NCBI GenBank assembly: GCA_030407005.1
Contig: JAUDYN010000001.1
Location: 1,240,001 to 1,304,000 of the forward strand
Reading direction: 5' to 3'
DNA length: 64,000 nucleotides
Source of the DNA: Desarmillaria ectypa
Lineage: Eukaryota; Basidiomycota; Agaricomycetes; Agaricales; Physalacriaceae
A model generated the notes under the pieces. That model made no database searches, had not been told where the DNA came from, and saw only the letters and a program-made list of their open reading frames with translations. Of this stretch, positions 22,200 to 35,036 are shown piece after piece. Each line of letters starts with the position of its first letter. Position 1 is the first letter of the stretch. The position numbers were made by a program, and so were the translations under genes.

Positions 22200-23403
22200 C
22201 TCTTTAGACTCTGATCATTTTCAATCTGAATAGCTTCCCCCCAGCCTGAGAGCTACTGGACCATATTTTCACCGTCGTATCGAATAATGTCATGCCTCTC
22301 GTTGTGTCATTTGTGGAGGATGCTCGCTTTGTCTTCATCCAAGCTCTGGTATTTCTTTTCAAATCAACTCTCCGGGCTGCAATCCTCACCTGATGCATGC
22401 ACGGCTCGACCACTCACTGGGTGATCGCCTGCTTTCCTTCAGAGTCGAGCTCAGAAGTCTGCCTTATCATGCTTACGCTCAAATAAACGCCCTGAATATC
22501 TTGGTAAATCGCCTCACCTCTCTTTTTCTCTACAACGTTGATCTTAGGACCGGCCACAAACCCATCTCCCATCTCCTCTCCCATTTGTTTTGTCCGAGTG
22601 TACGAGAAGTCGCATTCACTTTCAGATCTGCAAATCAGGTTGCATGGCATCAGAGCGCATTTAAATGTCTTTTCTCCAGCGGTCTTCATGTACCATCGAA
22701 CGGATCCATTTGGAAAATACGCATATCTTGGAGAGTAATCTCTGCCAACATTTGGAGGTTACGTCGACTTCCCTCAGGCACCTTGCCTTGCATGATAAGG
22801 TGATAACGATTGTGTGTCAATCTTGATTGAAGAATCATTGTGTCCACCATTGAAGAATCTTGTTCTGCATCGTGTCGTACGGTGCTCAGATGGTGCATTA
22901 GCAAATATGGTCGATCTGCGACACAAGTCATTGCAGACGTTCAGGTGGTACCTGATCCTAGGAGATGATTGTAGCCATGCCACAGATATGCGCTTACTCA
23001 AAAATATGTCTGATTACACCTTGGAGCAGACAAGGGAGCAGAACGAAACGATTATTCTGCTATGGAAGAAATGCTACGAGTTTCTACGATGACGACCCCG
23101 TCAGTTTTCCTTGCTTAACGGTCTCAGTATCGACTCGTTGTAAATTATTCCTACATGGTGTGATGCAAGTAACCATGCCACAAAGCTATTCCCCAGACTC
23201 AGATTCATCATCGACATCATGGAAAGACGAGAAGCAATCTATTTCTACATCGAAAGATGCAATGCCAAACTTTCCCTCAGCCCTTTTGTATTTGGTCCGC
23301 GGCAACGTGTACTTCTAGTTTCTGGTCCTGTGAAAATGTGTTCGTTTAAAATGCGAATGGAAACCGCTAAGCAAGAAATCAAAGTCGTCACTGATGACCG
23401 CTA
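22200..23403 (+). pseudogene. F-box/LRR-like gene relic
   Basis: Plus-strand peptides resemble an Agaricomycete F-box/LRR protein, but in several frames. One near 22275-22350 reads C-L-S-L-C-H-L-W-R-M-L-A-L-S-S-S-K-L-W. From about 22430 comes F-R-V-E-L-R-S-L-P-Y ... L-V-N-R-L-T-S-L-F-L-Y-N-V-D-L. At 22840 there is P-P-L-K-N-L-V-L-H-R-V, and at 23219 a C-terminal-like block. I could not build a model with a start codon and normal introns. It may be a pseudogene or a badly fragmented gene; the minus-strand frames across it look like shadows. Confidence 0.45.
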
Positions 23404-23729
23404 GTGAGTAGTAGACGCGTCATGGAAGGTGCTATTTAGGGCAGGTCCGTCATGTTTAGGTCATCGTTTCATGTAGTTGTCTTTTGCACCCAATTTGCAC
23501 CATCACTACGATGTTCATGTATCCCGCAGGTAATTTCGCATGTGGGCTTGCCCTCCGTCCCTCCTTTACACATCTTTGCCCTAAAATTCATGTGTTTGTA
23601 TTGAACTTTTCGTACTCAAAAGTCTGACGTCAGTGATTGGAGAACTTGGAACTAGAGCCAGGGTATCACTAGATTGCTCTTAAAGACGTACCACCATCAT
23701 CCGTCTGCTCTGTGAACGTCGTACTTCTC

Positions 23730-25409
23730 ATGGTGAAGGCCAAGGACCTTCCTTTTGATATTTTTCCTCTCATATTGGACCAGTTGACTGACCGCCATGA
23801 CTTGTGTTCGTGCGCGATAGTCAGCAAGATGTTCAATAAAGCGACGACACCATTGCTGTATGAAACCCTCGATTCGCGGATAATTTCATTCAAGGTGCGC
23901 ACTGAGATACCGAATAAGCACAGAGATCACTAGTTTTCAGGATCGTTTTCTTGTTTTGGAATTCTCTTTGATTCAAAAGTTGTTAATATGTTTCCTCCAG
24001 GGTATTCTCCGACATCCCTCTACGACTTTGAATCAACGACCGGAGCTTGCACAATATGTGCGCCATATCACTGAGATAGGTAGACTCATTTACAAAGTCG
24101 GATTTGATTTATGGTTGACGGACGTTCATATTACTAGGCGTGGTTCATTGCGGGCATCTTCCTGGCTATCCTGATATAACTCGAGATGCTCTAATTGCAG
24201 TATCTCGCTGCTCTAATCTTCAGTCAATGACGTGGATAGACGATAGTTCTACTGCAAACTCTGTGCTATTCGCGTTTATGAACGCAATACATAACCTTCC
24301 TGTTCGCGGGATGACCATTCGGACGCTCGGCGACTTTGGGGAGGAGGTCTGGCGGACACTCAGACAACGTACGGGTTTGCGAAAACTATCCCTGTGGTGT
24401 ATGGATGGTCCGCCCCGCATTCCCGAAGGCTGGTCTGACATTCTCGGGGACACGCTCACGCATTTAGAGTTAGGCGTAAGTATCCCTCAAGCATTCTCAT
24501 AGCCCCATTAATCATGTCTTTGTCTCTGTCTCTTTATCTAGAGATGCATAGGGGTTCCACCGACGATACTTATCACAGTGATCTCTGACCTTCCTCTTCT
24601 CAAGGATTTGACGTTGAGGGGAGTGCAGTCTCAGTCAATCCCAATGATTGTGACGTACCTTCCCAACTTGGAGATACTCGATACAGAGTATCTCCACTCC
24701 GATAGCGGAATGCAGTTGGATCGGCCCATACCTGTGATAAGTAATCTTACTGTGCGAGTCCATTCGATGGACAACATGGGCTCTAATATCCTATGGGGAT
24801 GGGTGCTAAACCTCGTTCCAAGACCTGGGCTGAAGTCTCTTAAACTTCACACATTGACCGTGAATATGGGCAACGTGAGTATTCCGAGGATGTTTATTCT
24901 TGATTTGGCGAGTGTCCACGGTCGGACGCTGAAGCATTTCATTGCCGAACATTTACAGATGACGCTCATCGACGTGAAATGCTTATGTGTCAAGTTTCCT
25001 GAGCTCCAGACCCTCGTGTGCACGGTAGCGAGTTCTGACATTGTAAGTTCCGTTAGGATGTAGTTTCGGCGGACTAAATTTTGAGACCAGACTTCCATCA
25101 CCGCTGCTATCGAACCTGCGATAAATCTTAGGACACTTAGACTTCAGGTACAGTGGCTACCCACTCAAGGCCCCACTGATCGTCGCGGTCCTTTCAATGC
25201 ATATCACGCTAAGGATATGATGTTACGATATGAAAGATCCGTGCTGCGAGTGATTGGGCTTGGTTCAATTTCGTATACAGTAAGTATTATCCATTTAGGC
25301 GATGAAGATGACATGCATACCTTAATTTTAGGGAAAGTGGGTCCTCCGCCACGGACTGCTGGTGTTTGAAGTCTTCGAGAACGTTGCTGAAGATAAGTGG
25401 CGGACCTGA
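23730..25409 (+). CDS. F-box/LRR-like protein, six exons
   Basis: Exons 23730-23894, 24001-24079, 24138-24475, 24542-25042, 25091-25279 and 25332-25409 give 449 aa. The N-terminus L-P-F-D-I-F-P-L-I-L-D-Q-L is a typical F-box start, followed by C-A-I-V-S-K-M-F-N and L-L-Y-E-T-L-D-S-R-I. Then come R-H-P-S-T-T-L-N-Q-R-P-E-L-A-Q-Y-V-R-H-I and leucine-rich repeats (L-S-L-W-C-M-D, L-T-H-L-E-L, L-K-D-L-T-L-R-G-V, L-K-S-L-K-L). Probable SCF substrate receptor of unknown target. Intron 1 has an alternative acceptor at 23940 that would keep the frame and add 20 residues. Confidence 0.75.
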
Positions 25410-25424
25410 GAGGCGAGTTTTTCT

Positions 25425-25710
25425 TTGTCCAAAAACACCCAAGCAACCGCACCATGTGTAATGACTGACATTTCTTTAAGGTGTTTATGGTAGGAAACAC
25501 CTGCAGAATAAAGGAAAGACTGGGTGTTTGCTACCACAAACACCACAAGAAGCACCTGTCATAACACACAGCATGCTTGCTCGGGTATTTTTGGGATAAG
25601 GATACGAGTGGAAACACATGAATGGAATACTAAATATCGTTGATAGGAAAAAACTGACCAGGAAACACTCATAAAATGACATCATGCACTTATTTAGGTG
25701 TTTTGTGCTC
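25425..25710. repeat. Cluster of GGTGTTT/AAACACC words in both orientations
   Basis: At least eight (A/G)AAACAC or GTGTTT words in under 300 bp, some forming hairpins: AGGTGTTT-N8-AAACACCT at 25479-25502 and GGTGTTTG-N6-CAAACACC close by. The stretch is gene-free. Confidence 0.6.
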
Positions 25711-26141
25711 GAATACAGTAAGAAACTCTACGAACAAAGATTAGAACAAAAACTGACAGCATTTTGCTACGTATTTGGGGTTCAGTGTTCACTGTAGAAG
25801 GATGTACATAAAACTCTGCCGGTATTTATTCGCGGTCTTTGCGGCAAAAATACCAGTGAATGGGGTATTATGTAGGCATGTCAAATTCAATATTACTCCG
25901 TTATTCGGCGCGAAACGGTCCTGCCACTCCGTCGATGCGACAAATCGCGAAAAAGTTGGTCTCTTGTGCCGTCAGCTGCACCAGTCGTGTCACAAATCAC
26001 GGATATATTATGCACCCAATCTTCGTAATCAGGTATACTACGGGAGCTATGGATCCGGGATACAATTCAAAGTACTATATAGAGAGTTCGAGATATGCAA
26101 GCTTTACAGTCAACTTATCATCTTCGAGTCCAGTTATAGCA
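25711..26141. other. Upstream region of the hydrolase pseudogene
   Basis: A TATATAG-like element occurs about 70 nt before the ATG at 26142. Open frames here lack recognisable motifs. Confidence 0.4.
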
Positions 26142-28078
26142 TGACTTCTCCAGAAAAGACTCGCACGACCGCAGAAGAATACAGGGATCGATATCCTGAT
26201 ATCGAATACTTCAAGATCTCACATCCAGATAGCCATCTGCACTACGTCTACAACGGATTCCAACCCGGACAAACTGTTCTCGAGAAAGGACATGTTCGCT
26301 CTCCCGGAAAGGGTAAACTTAGGTTAAGCGATGTCTTATTTATGTAACTGACGCTGTGCATGACATAGGTGCGCAACAATACGACGTGATGGCGCCGTAC
26401 AGGGCAGGCATTGCAAACGATCGAACTTACTGGTTACAAAAAATTCGAAGTGAGGACCTAACAGATGTACTAGTTGTAATCACGATTCGCTAATATGCCA
26501 TAGGCACCAGACCCGGCAGAATAGTGTGAAAGGGGATATACAATTATCAATGCCGATGCCCGAGGTGCAGGCAATTCTGAAGGAGATATCTCATTCTGGG
26601 GAATCCAAGAAGCTGAAGATATCTATGATACCATTGAGTTCCTCACCAGGCAGTCTTGGTGCAATGGTTCTGTCGCAATGGCGTACGATGTTTGTTGTCT
26701 CGGCGCTATATATTTATTGATGCCTTTCTAGTGGAAATTCTTGGCTGGCAATCTGTCAAGTCAATTTTGCATCACGACTTTCGCATCCGGCCTTGAAAAC
26801 CATTGCGCCGTGGGAATGTGCGACTGATCCATATCTTGACCTCTTCGTCTGGGGAGGAAAACCTCATCTCGAGGCCTTCAACAGACTCATGGACGGAATG
26901 GCTAGGCCAAACGGTCTGGAGAATGTATCGGCCATGGTGCAAAAGAGACCGTTGTATGATGAATACTGGCGTGAGAAGAGTATCCAGTGGAAAACATCAA
27001 CATACTCATGTACATCCTTGCATCGTACTCCAGTATGCTGCACACAAATGGTTCTTTCCATGCGTTCAGGGCGGCGAAGACCAAACAAAAGTGGCTGCGG
27101 GTGCACCCACATCAAGAATGTGAGTCGCCATTCATGATTTCTATGGAAGGAGGATCGTTGTTAACTGTTTGCCTCTTGCCTAGGGTATGATTTGTACCGC
27201 CCGGAAATCAATGACGAGTTGCAGTGCTATTTCGACTATTATTGTAAGGGAATTGACAACGGCTGGCCAGGCTCGATCCCTCCCGTTCGCCTCTCGTTGC
27301 TAGGGTTCAACAACAGCCCGGCGAAGACGGTTGTCGAGAGACCAGAGCAAGAATTTCCTCTTACGCGCACCCAGAATCGGAATTTTTATCTGGATGGAAG
27401 GTCCAAGTCATTGAGTCTATCTGCTGTCTCTCATGAGAGCTCGGCGACTCACGATGCTCACAGTATGACGGCTTCCAGTGTAAGTACAAAACCACTGTTC
27501 CACTCTGCTAGTCCTGACCTTTGGTCTCGCCCTGGATGCAGGACTTCACATTTTACTTCCGCAAAGCTACGGAGCTCTCTGGATATCCAAAAATCAAGCT
27601 TTGGGTGACCTGCAAGGAACACGACGATCTTGATGCCGTTGTTCAAATTCGAAAAATCGACGTCAAAGGTAATCTCCTCGAACACTTCAACTATCCCTGC
27701 CTTGTTCCTGTTGAGGAAGTGCTAGACGTCAACACGGCGAAGACGCTCGGTCCGCAAGGGTTTCTTCGAGCGTCGCATAGCGTCAGCCTCGATCTGAGCA
27801 AGTCAAGCGGCAATTAATTGTTTTACAGGCACGACAAACGCCAGCCAATCCTTCCCAAGGGCAAGATTGTGCCGCTGGAGATTCCCCTTTGGCCGATTGG
27901 TACGGTATTTGCTGAGGATGAGGGCATCATGGTCAGGATTTCCGGACATGACATGAGCTATCCAGAGACGGAGATTTGCGCGTTGAAGGAGCCTGTGGAC
28001 TATAATGTTGGGCATCATACGATCCACACTGGTGGGAAGCATGACAGCCATCTTGTTCTGCCTATTATCGACGCGTAG
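26142..28078 (+). pseudogene. Broken CocE/NonD (X-Pro dipeptidyl-peptidase S15-like) hydrolase
   Basis: Conserved order of the family is clear: A-P-D-P-A-E, G-Y-T-I-I-N-A-D-A-R-G-A-G-N-S-E-G-D, R-Q-S-W-C-N-G-S-V-A-M-A, the nucleophile motif G-N-S-W-L-A (across an intron ending at 26731), I-A-P-W-E, A-S-Y-S-S-M-L-H-T-N-G-S, W-L-R-V-H-P-H-Q-E-W, I-D-N-G-W, then the jelly-roll-like C-terminal domain ending S-H-L-V-L-P-I-I-D-A. Lesions: TAG at 26522-26524 where the family has Trp, a one-base frame change near 26988 between R-E-K-S-I and V-E-N-I-N, TAA at 27815-27817 inside the C-terminal domain, and no sequence for the N-terminal hydrolase core (about 100 residues). Introns elsewhere are still normal. 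An inverted fragment of its 3' end lies at 58.3 kb. Confidence 0.8.
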
Positions 28079-28778
28079 ATACTTGGGTAGCATGCAGGTA
28101 CGGTCATGAAATACATGTATTATAGTCGATGAGCTTTTAGGTGCATTCGAAATTTGAACACCTTGGCACAGCAAAGGCTAGTGTATTTTAGCTCATAAAA
28201 AATGAAAGCTTCAAAGGTTTTGTTTTAGCGAAGCCTTTCTCGGTCTTGAAAAGGCCGTCAGTAAAACGGAGTGAAAAATCTTTCCCTCTATGGAACGATT
28301 GAATTAAGGTACCTTTTCGTTTTACGGCGCTCAAAACAAGGACGTAAAAACTGAAGCTGAAATCGAAACCTTGTAAGGTCTCATTTTAAACTATTAAAAA
28401 CTCACCAGCCTCTGCAGTGTGGACACAATATGACTTGCACGTTCATACGGAAAAATGGCATGAACGACTTTGCCCAGGTCTCCTGCCTTCACAGGAACAT
28501 CTGATACGGGCAAAAGCTGAAGCGACGAGGTAAAAAAATTACACGACTTCAGTTATGCGCTCACCCAAAAATACTAGGCTGCCAGAAGTTCTACAAGGAT
28601 TCCAAGGAAAAGTAAACCGTAAAATAGTTAACCGGTAGACTGGTACTTGGCTTGACCCGGAGGTGGCGTGAGAATAATGGCACGCTCCCTTTTCCACCGC
28701 GACGCGTTGTCGAGGACCTTCCAGCAAGATCAGTTTTTTCTCCCTTCTGGTATCTTCTATCAATGATGCGAAACGACA
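28079..28778. other. 3' flank of hydrolase pseudogene; no gene seen
   Basis: About 700 bp with only short frames. The first 40 bases are shared with the inverted fragment at 58.3 kb. Confidence 0.45.
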
Positions 28779-31078
28779 GTGAACGACCTCCATGCTGAGA
28801 TTGTCGACAAGATTGTCTTGTATAACGGTGACAGTATTGCGTTGTTACACGCCTCATCTTGCATCTCCAGAGTATGGTATGCGGCTTCTCCCCCAGACCT
28901 CTTTTTTTTTCGACTTTTTCTCGTCGCGCGAGGACTTTTCCCGTTGGCGCATTATCCACACATCCTGTTCCTACTTCCTAGATTTCGTCCAGACAGCCAA
29001 ATATGAATCCGGCGCACGTGCACAAGATGAGGAGCTCTTAAGACTTGTCAAGGACATTCTCCCATCTTTTTTGTTGGATTCCAATATTCTTCCCTGTCGT
29101 GCATAAGCAGATGCGAGGGTGTATCTACATAGCCTACTATCGCGATGTGTGTCTCCTGTCATCTTCTGCTTTTCCTTCTAGTCTAAAACTGAGTGTTGCA
29201 ACTCGTTTCGGGAACACGTGTTTTATTCCGTATGACCCCCTCCACCTCATAAAGTTTCGTCGGAGACCATTCGTCATCATTCTCGACCCCGCGTTCTCCC
29301 TATCACAGAGCCGCCTAACTACTCCCCACTCCCTCCGGGTATCAACATTTCTTGCATGCCAAAGGCACGATAGCTTCTATGGGATACTCTTTTTCGCTAC
29401 GGCGTCAGCATCACTCCAGAAACGTGCCAATCCATATCGTCTTTCCCTGCTATCCAAGACCTTCATTTTTCTGGATCGTTTTTCGGTATTTCAGATGGCA
29501 TAGGGTTTTTTTTCACTTTTCAAAAATTTTCAAAAACTTGAGTTAGATGAAATAGCTTTTGTGCATGTATTTTTTACCACAGACCTTCAAATATCCAGGA
29601 GACATGTCGGCGCTCAGAGATTACTCTATCAAAGACCGTCGTATGACCGTGGATTGGATCATGAACAAAGTTTTTGCGGTTTCGCTTCCGAAGAGCCCCC
29701 AGCGCATTACATGTGGAGGCATTAATTCCCCCTTCTACCCCAAGGCGTTCGTTCGTCTCTTGGATCTGGCAGCTGATTCACTGGAGGAATTTGCATTCAC
29801 ACCACCCATTAGCGAAACGTAAGCTTCTTTTAAAGTTTTTTGCTAGATACTCATCTTCATCCTTGTAGCGGCCGATTGGCGTTGCCTTCTCCATTTGTCA
29901 AACAGTCTTTCAAAAGGCTCCACTCTCTGACCGTTGTCACTATAGAGCTGGGTTTGGAACTATTTGACTCAACTTTTACACTGTAATGGTGTACGACAGC
30001 GCTGGATATTATGCCTTCGACCCTAAAACTTCGGCAGCTTGTCATGTGTACTTATGCTGTTTAACTTGATCAAGTTGAAAAAATTACGAAGGATTTTTTG
30101 ACTAGGATCATTTAGCAGAGGTGATGTCCTGGCTGTATCCCGAGCTGAAGGAGTTCATATTCTGGGTGTCCATGGAGCACAATTTCGGAGATAAAATCAA
30201 AATCGCACTGGAGAAAAGACCGAGGAAGAAGCTTCTTGGGATGGAAGAGAAACTAGTTATTGATTGGTGTAAGTTCCTCAGATATCTATTATTCTATTTC
30301 TGACTTTGTGCATTGGTAGTTGATGAAAAGCCAATGTATGATGATTCCGCCTCTGATTTTGAGTCAAAATTTCATCGATTGTTTGCTCGTTCTTGTCCCT
30401 TGCTCTAATAACGTGTCCGCTCTAATATCTGTCAAAGATGAAGCAACAGTGCTATACCTCTGGAGCAGAAAGGTCGATCTAACGTGACATGTCTAATGCA
30501 TCCCCATCGAGGTGTGCTTTTATTACCATTTTATCATGAAGGATACCCGGTATCGCGCATACACAATCTGCTCCGAAAAATCACGTGTTGGTGTTGCATC
30601 CTCTTTTGGACTTTCCGTCCCTCCTTCATACACCCTTCGTCACTTGTTTTAAAGTACAGCTACCTGGTAACGTCTGCCTAGTTTCAGTTCCTCATTCCCA
30701 TCTGCCACTCTCTGTTCTGCAGGTCCATTCCAGGGGCCTACTCAGTGACGAACTACTTTTTGGCCCATTCCTTGAACGACTTAAAGTGGTTTGAACAGTG
30801 TCGGAATTATGCCTGCTGAACCAAAGTTCAGGAACTTCACTTTGCACGCATCTACTGACCACCGTTATAATACCAGGATGCATCTTACCGCCGTGGCATC
30901 CAGACGGTTTTGCAAATTCAGGCAGTTCGTTCTGCGGCTATCCATCCGGGAGAATGTTCGGAGCGAACTCTAGGGAAGACCAAAGGAGCCCTTGATGGAT
31001 TGGGTTGAAAGTGTAATAACTGACGCCGCGGAGCTTCGGAATCAACCTGGCGTTAGAGTTATGCCTTTCTTACCGTAA
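28779..31078 (+). pseudogene. Fragmented F-box/LRR-like gene
   Basis: Starts with an F-box-like L-H-A-E-I-V-D-K-I-V-L-Y ... S-C-I-S-R-V-W-Y-A-A. LRR-like blocks follow near 29700-29815 (L-D-L-A-A-D-S-L-E-E-F-A-F) and 29870-29980 (F-K-R-L-H-S-L-T-V-V-T-I-E-L). The end is at 30985-31078 (P-L-M-D-W-V-E-S-V-I ... V-R-V-M-P-F-L-P). No in-frame ATG precedes the F-box, an in-frame stop lies near 29985, and the blocks change frame more often than plausible introns explain. It could be a real multi-exon gene with a missing 5' exon; a pseudogene is more likely. Confidence 0.45.
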
Positions 31079-31280
31079 CGTATAAGCATCGTGCTTCCAT
31101 TAGTACACAGAGTTGGATCGTTCAACCTGCCATCATAACCATTATCATTATAGAAGATGTAGTGTAAGTCTACTCGCATGTACTTCTGGTAGCTTGTTGG
31201 ATGCTCTATATACAACCCATGATACAACCAACACACATCCAAAGCAAATATAAAAGATACGATAAACTATGGTTTAGTCA

Positions 31281-34200
31281 TCAACTTGGATTTTCAGATC
31301 CATTGGCATCGCCCGGTCGGTGAAGACTATGCAGCGATGATTCGTCTTCTTCATCTAGACGTGACCCACGACGCTGTCGAAGATCGAATGTATCACCATT
31401 GATGGATTTCTCCTCCGCTACTGCACCACCGGTTTCGCTAACAGCCGCACCACCAGCGCCGTTCTGGTCCTCATCATCGTCATCGTCATCTCCATCACCA
31501 CGTGAAAACTCCATGGGGAAGATAACAGCACGATCAATGGCAACAGGGAGGCCTCTGTGCCTGCCACGAAGCATTACGAGACAAACGATGAGCTTTGACA
31601 ACGTTCGGAAGGAGCCTGAGAGTGAATAGTTCGCCTATGAGAAACGTTAAGGGAATAGTAGGTAGGTCAAGCCGAGGAAAGCATACATAGGGGACGCCCA
31701 AGCTCAATCCGACAGTTCCGTACGCGGAGACAAGCTCGAAAACTATGGAAATCAAGTCAAATGCCGTGCTACTGTGACTGATTTCACACCCACCAATAGT
31801 AAAAATGTTGAAATAGCTCATAGTGGCGGTGTCATCGAGTTCAGGACGCTGCACAGACATGAAGGACCAAGAGAAAACGAGGAGGATGCACACATACCTC
31901 AATGATGCATACTAAGAATAAAGCTAGCCCTAACCACCACATATCAAAAGCGAGCTGCTTCCTAGCATGCATGGTCAAATATCGACTCCAAACGGTGACT
32001 CGAGGTCCGGTAGGTTCAAATTCCGACTCGTTTTCTGACTCTTCGGCTTCCCGATAGACGCCTAACGATTGCTCCTCATACACGTTCGTCGAACGTACGC
32101 TGGGGGAAAAAATGAAAAGACGGCTCCAGCCATATGTTGGAAACCAACCTCATCGCTATGGGATCTAAATGGATTTGAGCAAAAGCATGTAAAACGACGC
32201 GTGAATATGCTTACAGACGCTGACATACATCATCACGACATAGAGCACCCTTTGATTGGTGGTTAGTTTTCGGACGGGTGGACGAGTAAATGTAAAATCT
32301 CACTTGACAGCTGGAGCAAGGGCCGATAGTGTTACGGTAGCAAAGCCTGCCGCTCGGACAGCGATCGCCTGTAGCAACCCGATAGCGAATCGAGTGCCCA
32401 AAGGGATGACTTCAATCGCGGGTGTCCCAATATCTAACACCATGAAAAAGAACCAATCCGTGGAGCTGTTTCACAGTTAGTATAGGCATGATATAGACGA
32501 AGAAAACGCACTTCAAGAAAATCACTACAGTTAAAAGAAACCAGGTCTGATGTGAAGGAAATAAATAAATAAAACATCGTCTAGGATGATCAAGTAGAAA
32601 GTGTAGCGTTTCGTTGGCTCGTGAATTTTCAGGTACGACTTTCGTTAGAATCCATCTAAATATCGTCAAAACAGAGTACGAAGAAAGAGGGGAGAACTTA
32701 CATCGCAAATCGTAAACTGAGTGTCCACGACGGAAGAGATTGAGTAAGACTATCAGGTGGCTAAACGGTGGAGGACTCACAAGATGGGCTAGCGGGTATA
32801 GACAGTTAGAACAATCATGCGGAAACGAGTGGAGACAGACTTACAAAGGAGGTATTGCCGGCTAAAATCAAGAAAATCATGACAAAAATCATCAAGTACG
32901 CTTGTTGGAACGGGACCATCGACTGGTCTACCAGCGACATGCCCGTGTTGGTATAGGCAGATACCACCTGGAAAAGTGAGAACCTTGCAACTCACTAAGT
33001 ATATGATATAACCCCTCTGACAAACCACATACCATACGGGCGACAATGGACGGTGTAAAGGGGGAGCATCGAATATAGAGCTCCACCTGGGCATAGACAC
33101 GTATGGGGAAATCATGATAAATGCTGTGAGCTGAATGAGTATATGATACTATTTCAAGGTGTAAATGGGCGTCTAACAGAAGAAGAGTGGTCCCTACCCC
33201 GGCAACAATCCAGAGCAAAGCATTCAGCGCACGATACTCCACGCCACCAAGCTCTTCGATCTGATCGCTCGTCAAGTATGGAAAGGATGAATTGTGTCCA
33301 ACAACAGCGTCAAAAGAAATATATGGAACAGTCCTCGCAGTCGTTAGAGTTGTCCCCCGTTGAGATGCAATTGTGGTCGACGCCGGCTCGGTCACTGTTC
33401 TCGTCAGCTTTCGCTTGAACTTGGGAAAAAACAGGTTGATCAAGCTGCCTAGTATCTCATGCGGCATGGGGAATCCGCCGAAACCACTGTGCTTCGTCTG
33501 CGTTCGAGTGGACTTGTGCGTATGGGTTGTCGCATGGGTGGGAATCGATAGGTGGTGCTGCATGGGCATCCTGTAGGACCCTGCAGAAAGGTCAGTCTAG
33601 CTGTAGCTGTAGACACGCCCACGGGTCTCGAGCATGATTCACAACATGCGGCCCATCGGAAAGAAGGATGACGCGATGTACTTTCGAATCATTCCAAGAC
33701 CTCTGAAGAGCAGAAGAAAACGATATCTTACTATGATCCTCAGTAGGCGCCATAACATCAGTATCAAGTTCTGCAGTCTGGATTCTTTCTGTCCGCGGTC
33801 TTCGATTTGGTTGATTCGGCAGTGAAAACTCCACAGTGTGTGTACGCGCCAATTTCGCTGAAATTGACCCTACAGCCATCGTTTCTGATCTGTGCATAGG
33901 AGCTGCAACTACATCAGCCTTATTAACTCGAAAAGAGCAGCAAAAAAGAGGGAAAGATGCAACACGGCTAGGACAGGCTGCATGAGAATTGACGTGAGTA
34001 TCATCGGAACGGCGGACGATGATGTCGACATCTCATGGCTTCCACTAGTAGGACAGAAAACTCACCATTCTTGAGTGAATTCTGTCTCGAAGGCGTCCCG
34101 GGGTCTGATAATCGTCGTGCCAACCTAGGAAGAATATAGTAGCAATGAGAAAGGGAAGCGCAGTCCACCCTTACCTCTTCATTATTGGACCCCTGGTCAT

Positions 34201-35036
34201 ACGCATAGACTGCGTAGACCGTTCGGGTGAAGGGGATGCAAAAGAAAGATGCCGAGAAGCATCCCGGTTGGACTGCACAGTGCTAAGTCTTTGTAGTGGT
34301 ATCGTGCTGCCTTGAGATATCCACCCGTTTGGATCTACACGCTTCGGTGCATCGTCCATCCGCCTGATCATGTCCGTTCGCAGCTTCCTGCGAATAATGC
34401 TGCCCTGTCCCCCTGTCTCGGCAGCCTTGTCTCTACCGTCCTCCGCCACGGCGACCGTTTTGTTCCGCATAAAAATCCGGCGGAACCAGGGCACATGCTT
34501 TTCCTCGGCGTCAATGGGAGCGACACGGGTAGCATTAGTTTCTGCGATAATGCGCCGGAACTTTTTCGCAAAGTACCGTCTGAAAGCATATGAGTTGAGA
34601 AGTAAGATATCCTGATTGATCCTACCTTCGGATGTACACCATGACCCAGGATACAAGAACCTGAAGCCTGTCAATCAACACAAGTGAAGGAATAAATGCA
34701 ACGTACGGGACTGCCCAGACACATCTGAATGAACAATATAACCTGCTGCCATGGAGTGAGACTACTGAGGTCCACGGTCGCCAAACCGCAGACGGTCATC
34801 GCACTGACGCAATTGAACAGACAGTCGATGTAGGATATGTGGTATCGTCCATTGCTGGCATACAGTATTCCAGAAAAGATCAGAGGTGTGAAAGCACTGC
34901 CCGAACGGTAAGTGATGGTAAGCACAAGTAGCCGACCTACTCACAAGAACAGTAGATGAACACGAAAGAAATTAAGATGTTTTTTGATATGTCTCCAGCC
35001 TACGCCCGATGCTAGAGAAGAACGAATCGATGGCAT
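31281..35036 (-). CDS. TRK1: TRK-type potassium transporter
   Basis: High-affinity K+ uptake transporter of the fungal plasma membrane (TrkH/HKT superfamily). The minus strand begins at 35036, with K-K-H-L-N-F-F-R-V-H-L-L-F. After a 48-nt intron comes F-T-P-L-I-F-S-G-I-L-Y-A-S-N-G, then the first selectivity-filter region S-A-M-T-V-C-G-L-A-T-V-D-L-S. V-S-W-V-M-V-Y-I-R-R-Y-F-A-K-K-F and a long charged cytosolic loop (about 34180-33600) follow. Further on are E-E-L-G-G-V-E-Y-R-A-L-N, H-F-L-L-D-H-P-R-R-C-F-I-Y-L-F-P, A-A-G-F-A-T-V, W-S-R-Y-L-T-M-H-A-R-K-Q-L, F-E-L-V-S-A-Y-G-T-V-G-L-S and L-R-G-R-H-R-G-L-P-V-A-I-D-R-A-V. The tail is acidic (poly-Asp) and ends at 31281. It has more than ten exons; I resolved the first six (34945-35036, 34707-34896, 34626-34660, 34175-34579, 34066-34124, 33732-33902), while the loop exon near 33580-33730 remains unclear. 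Confidence 0.85.
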
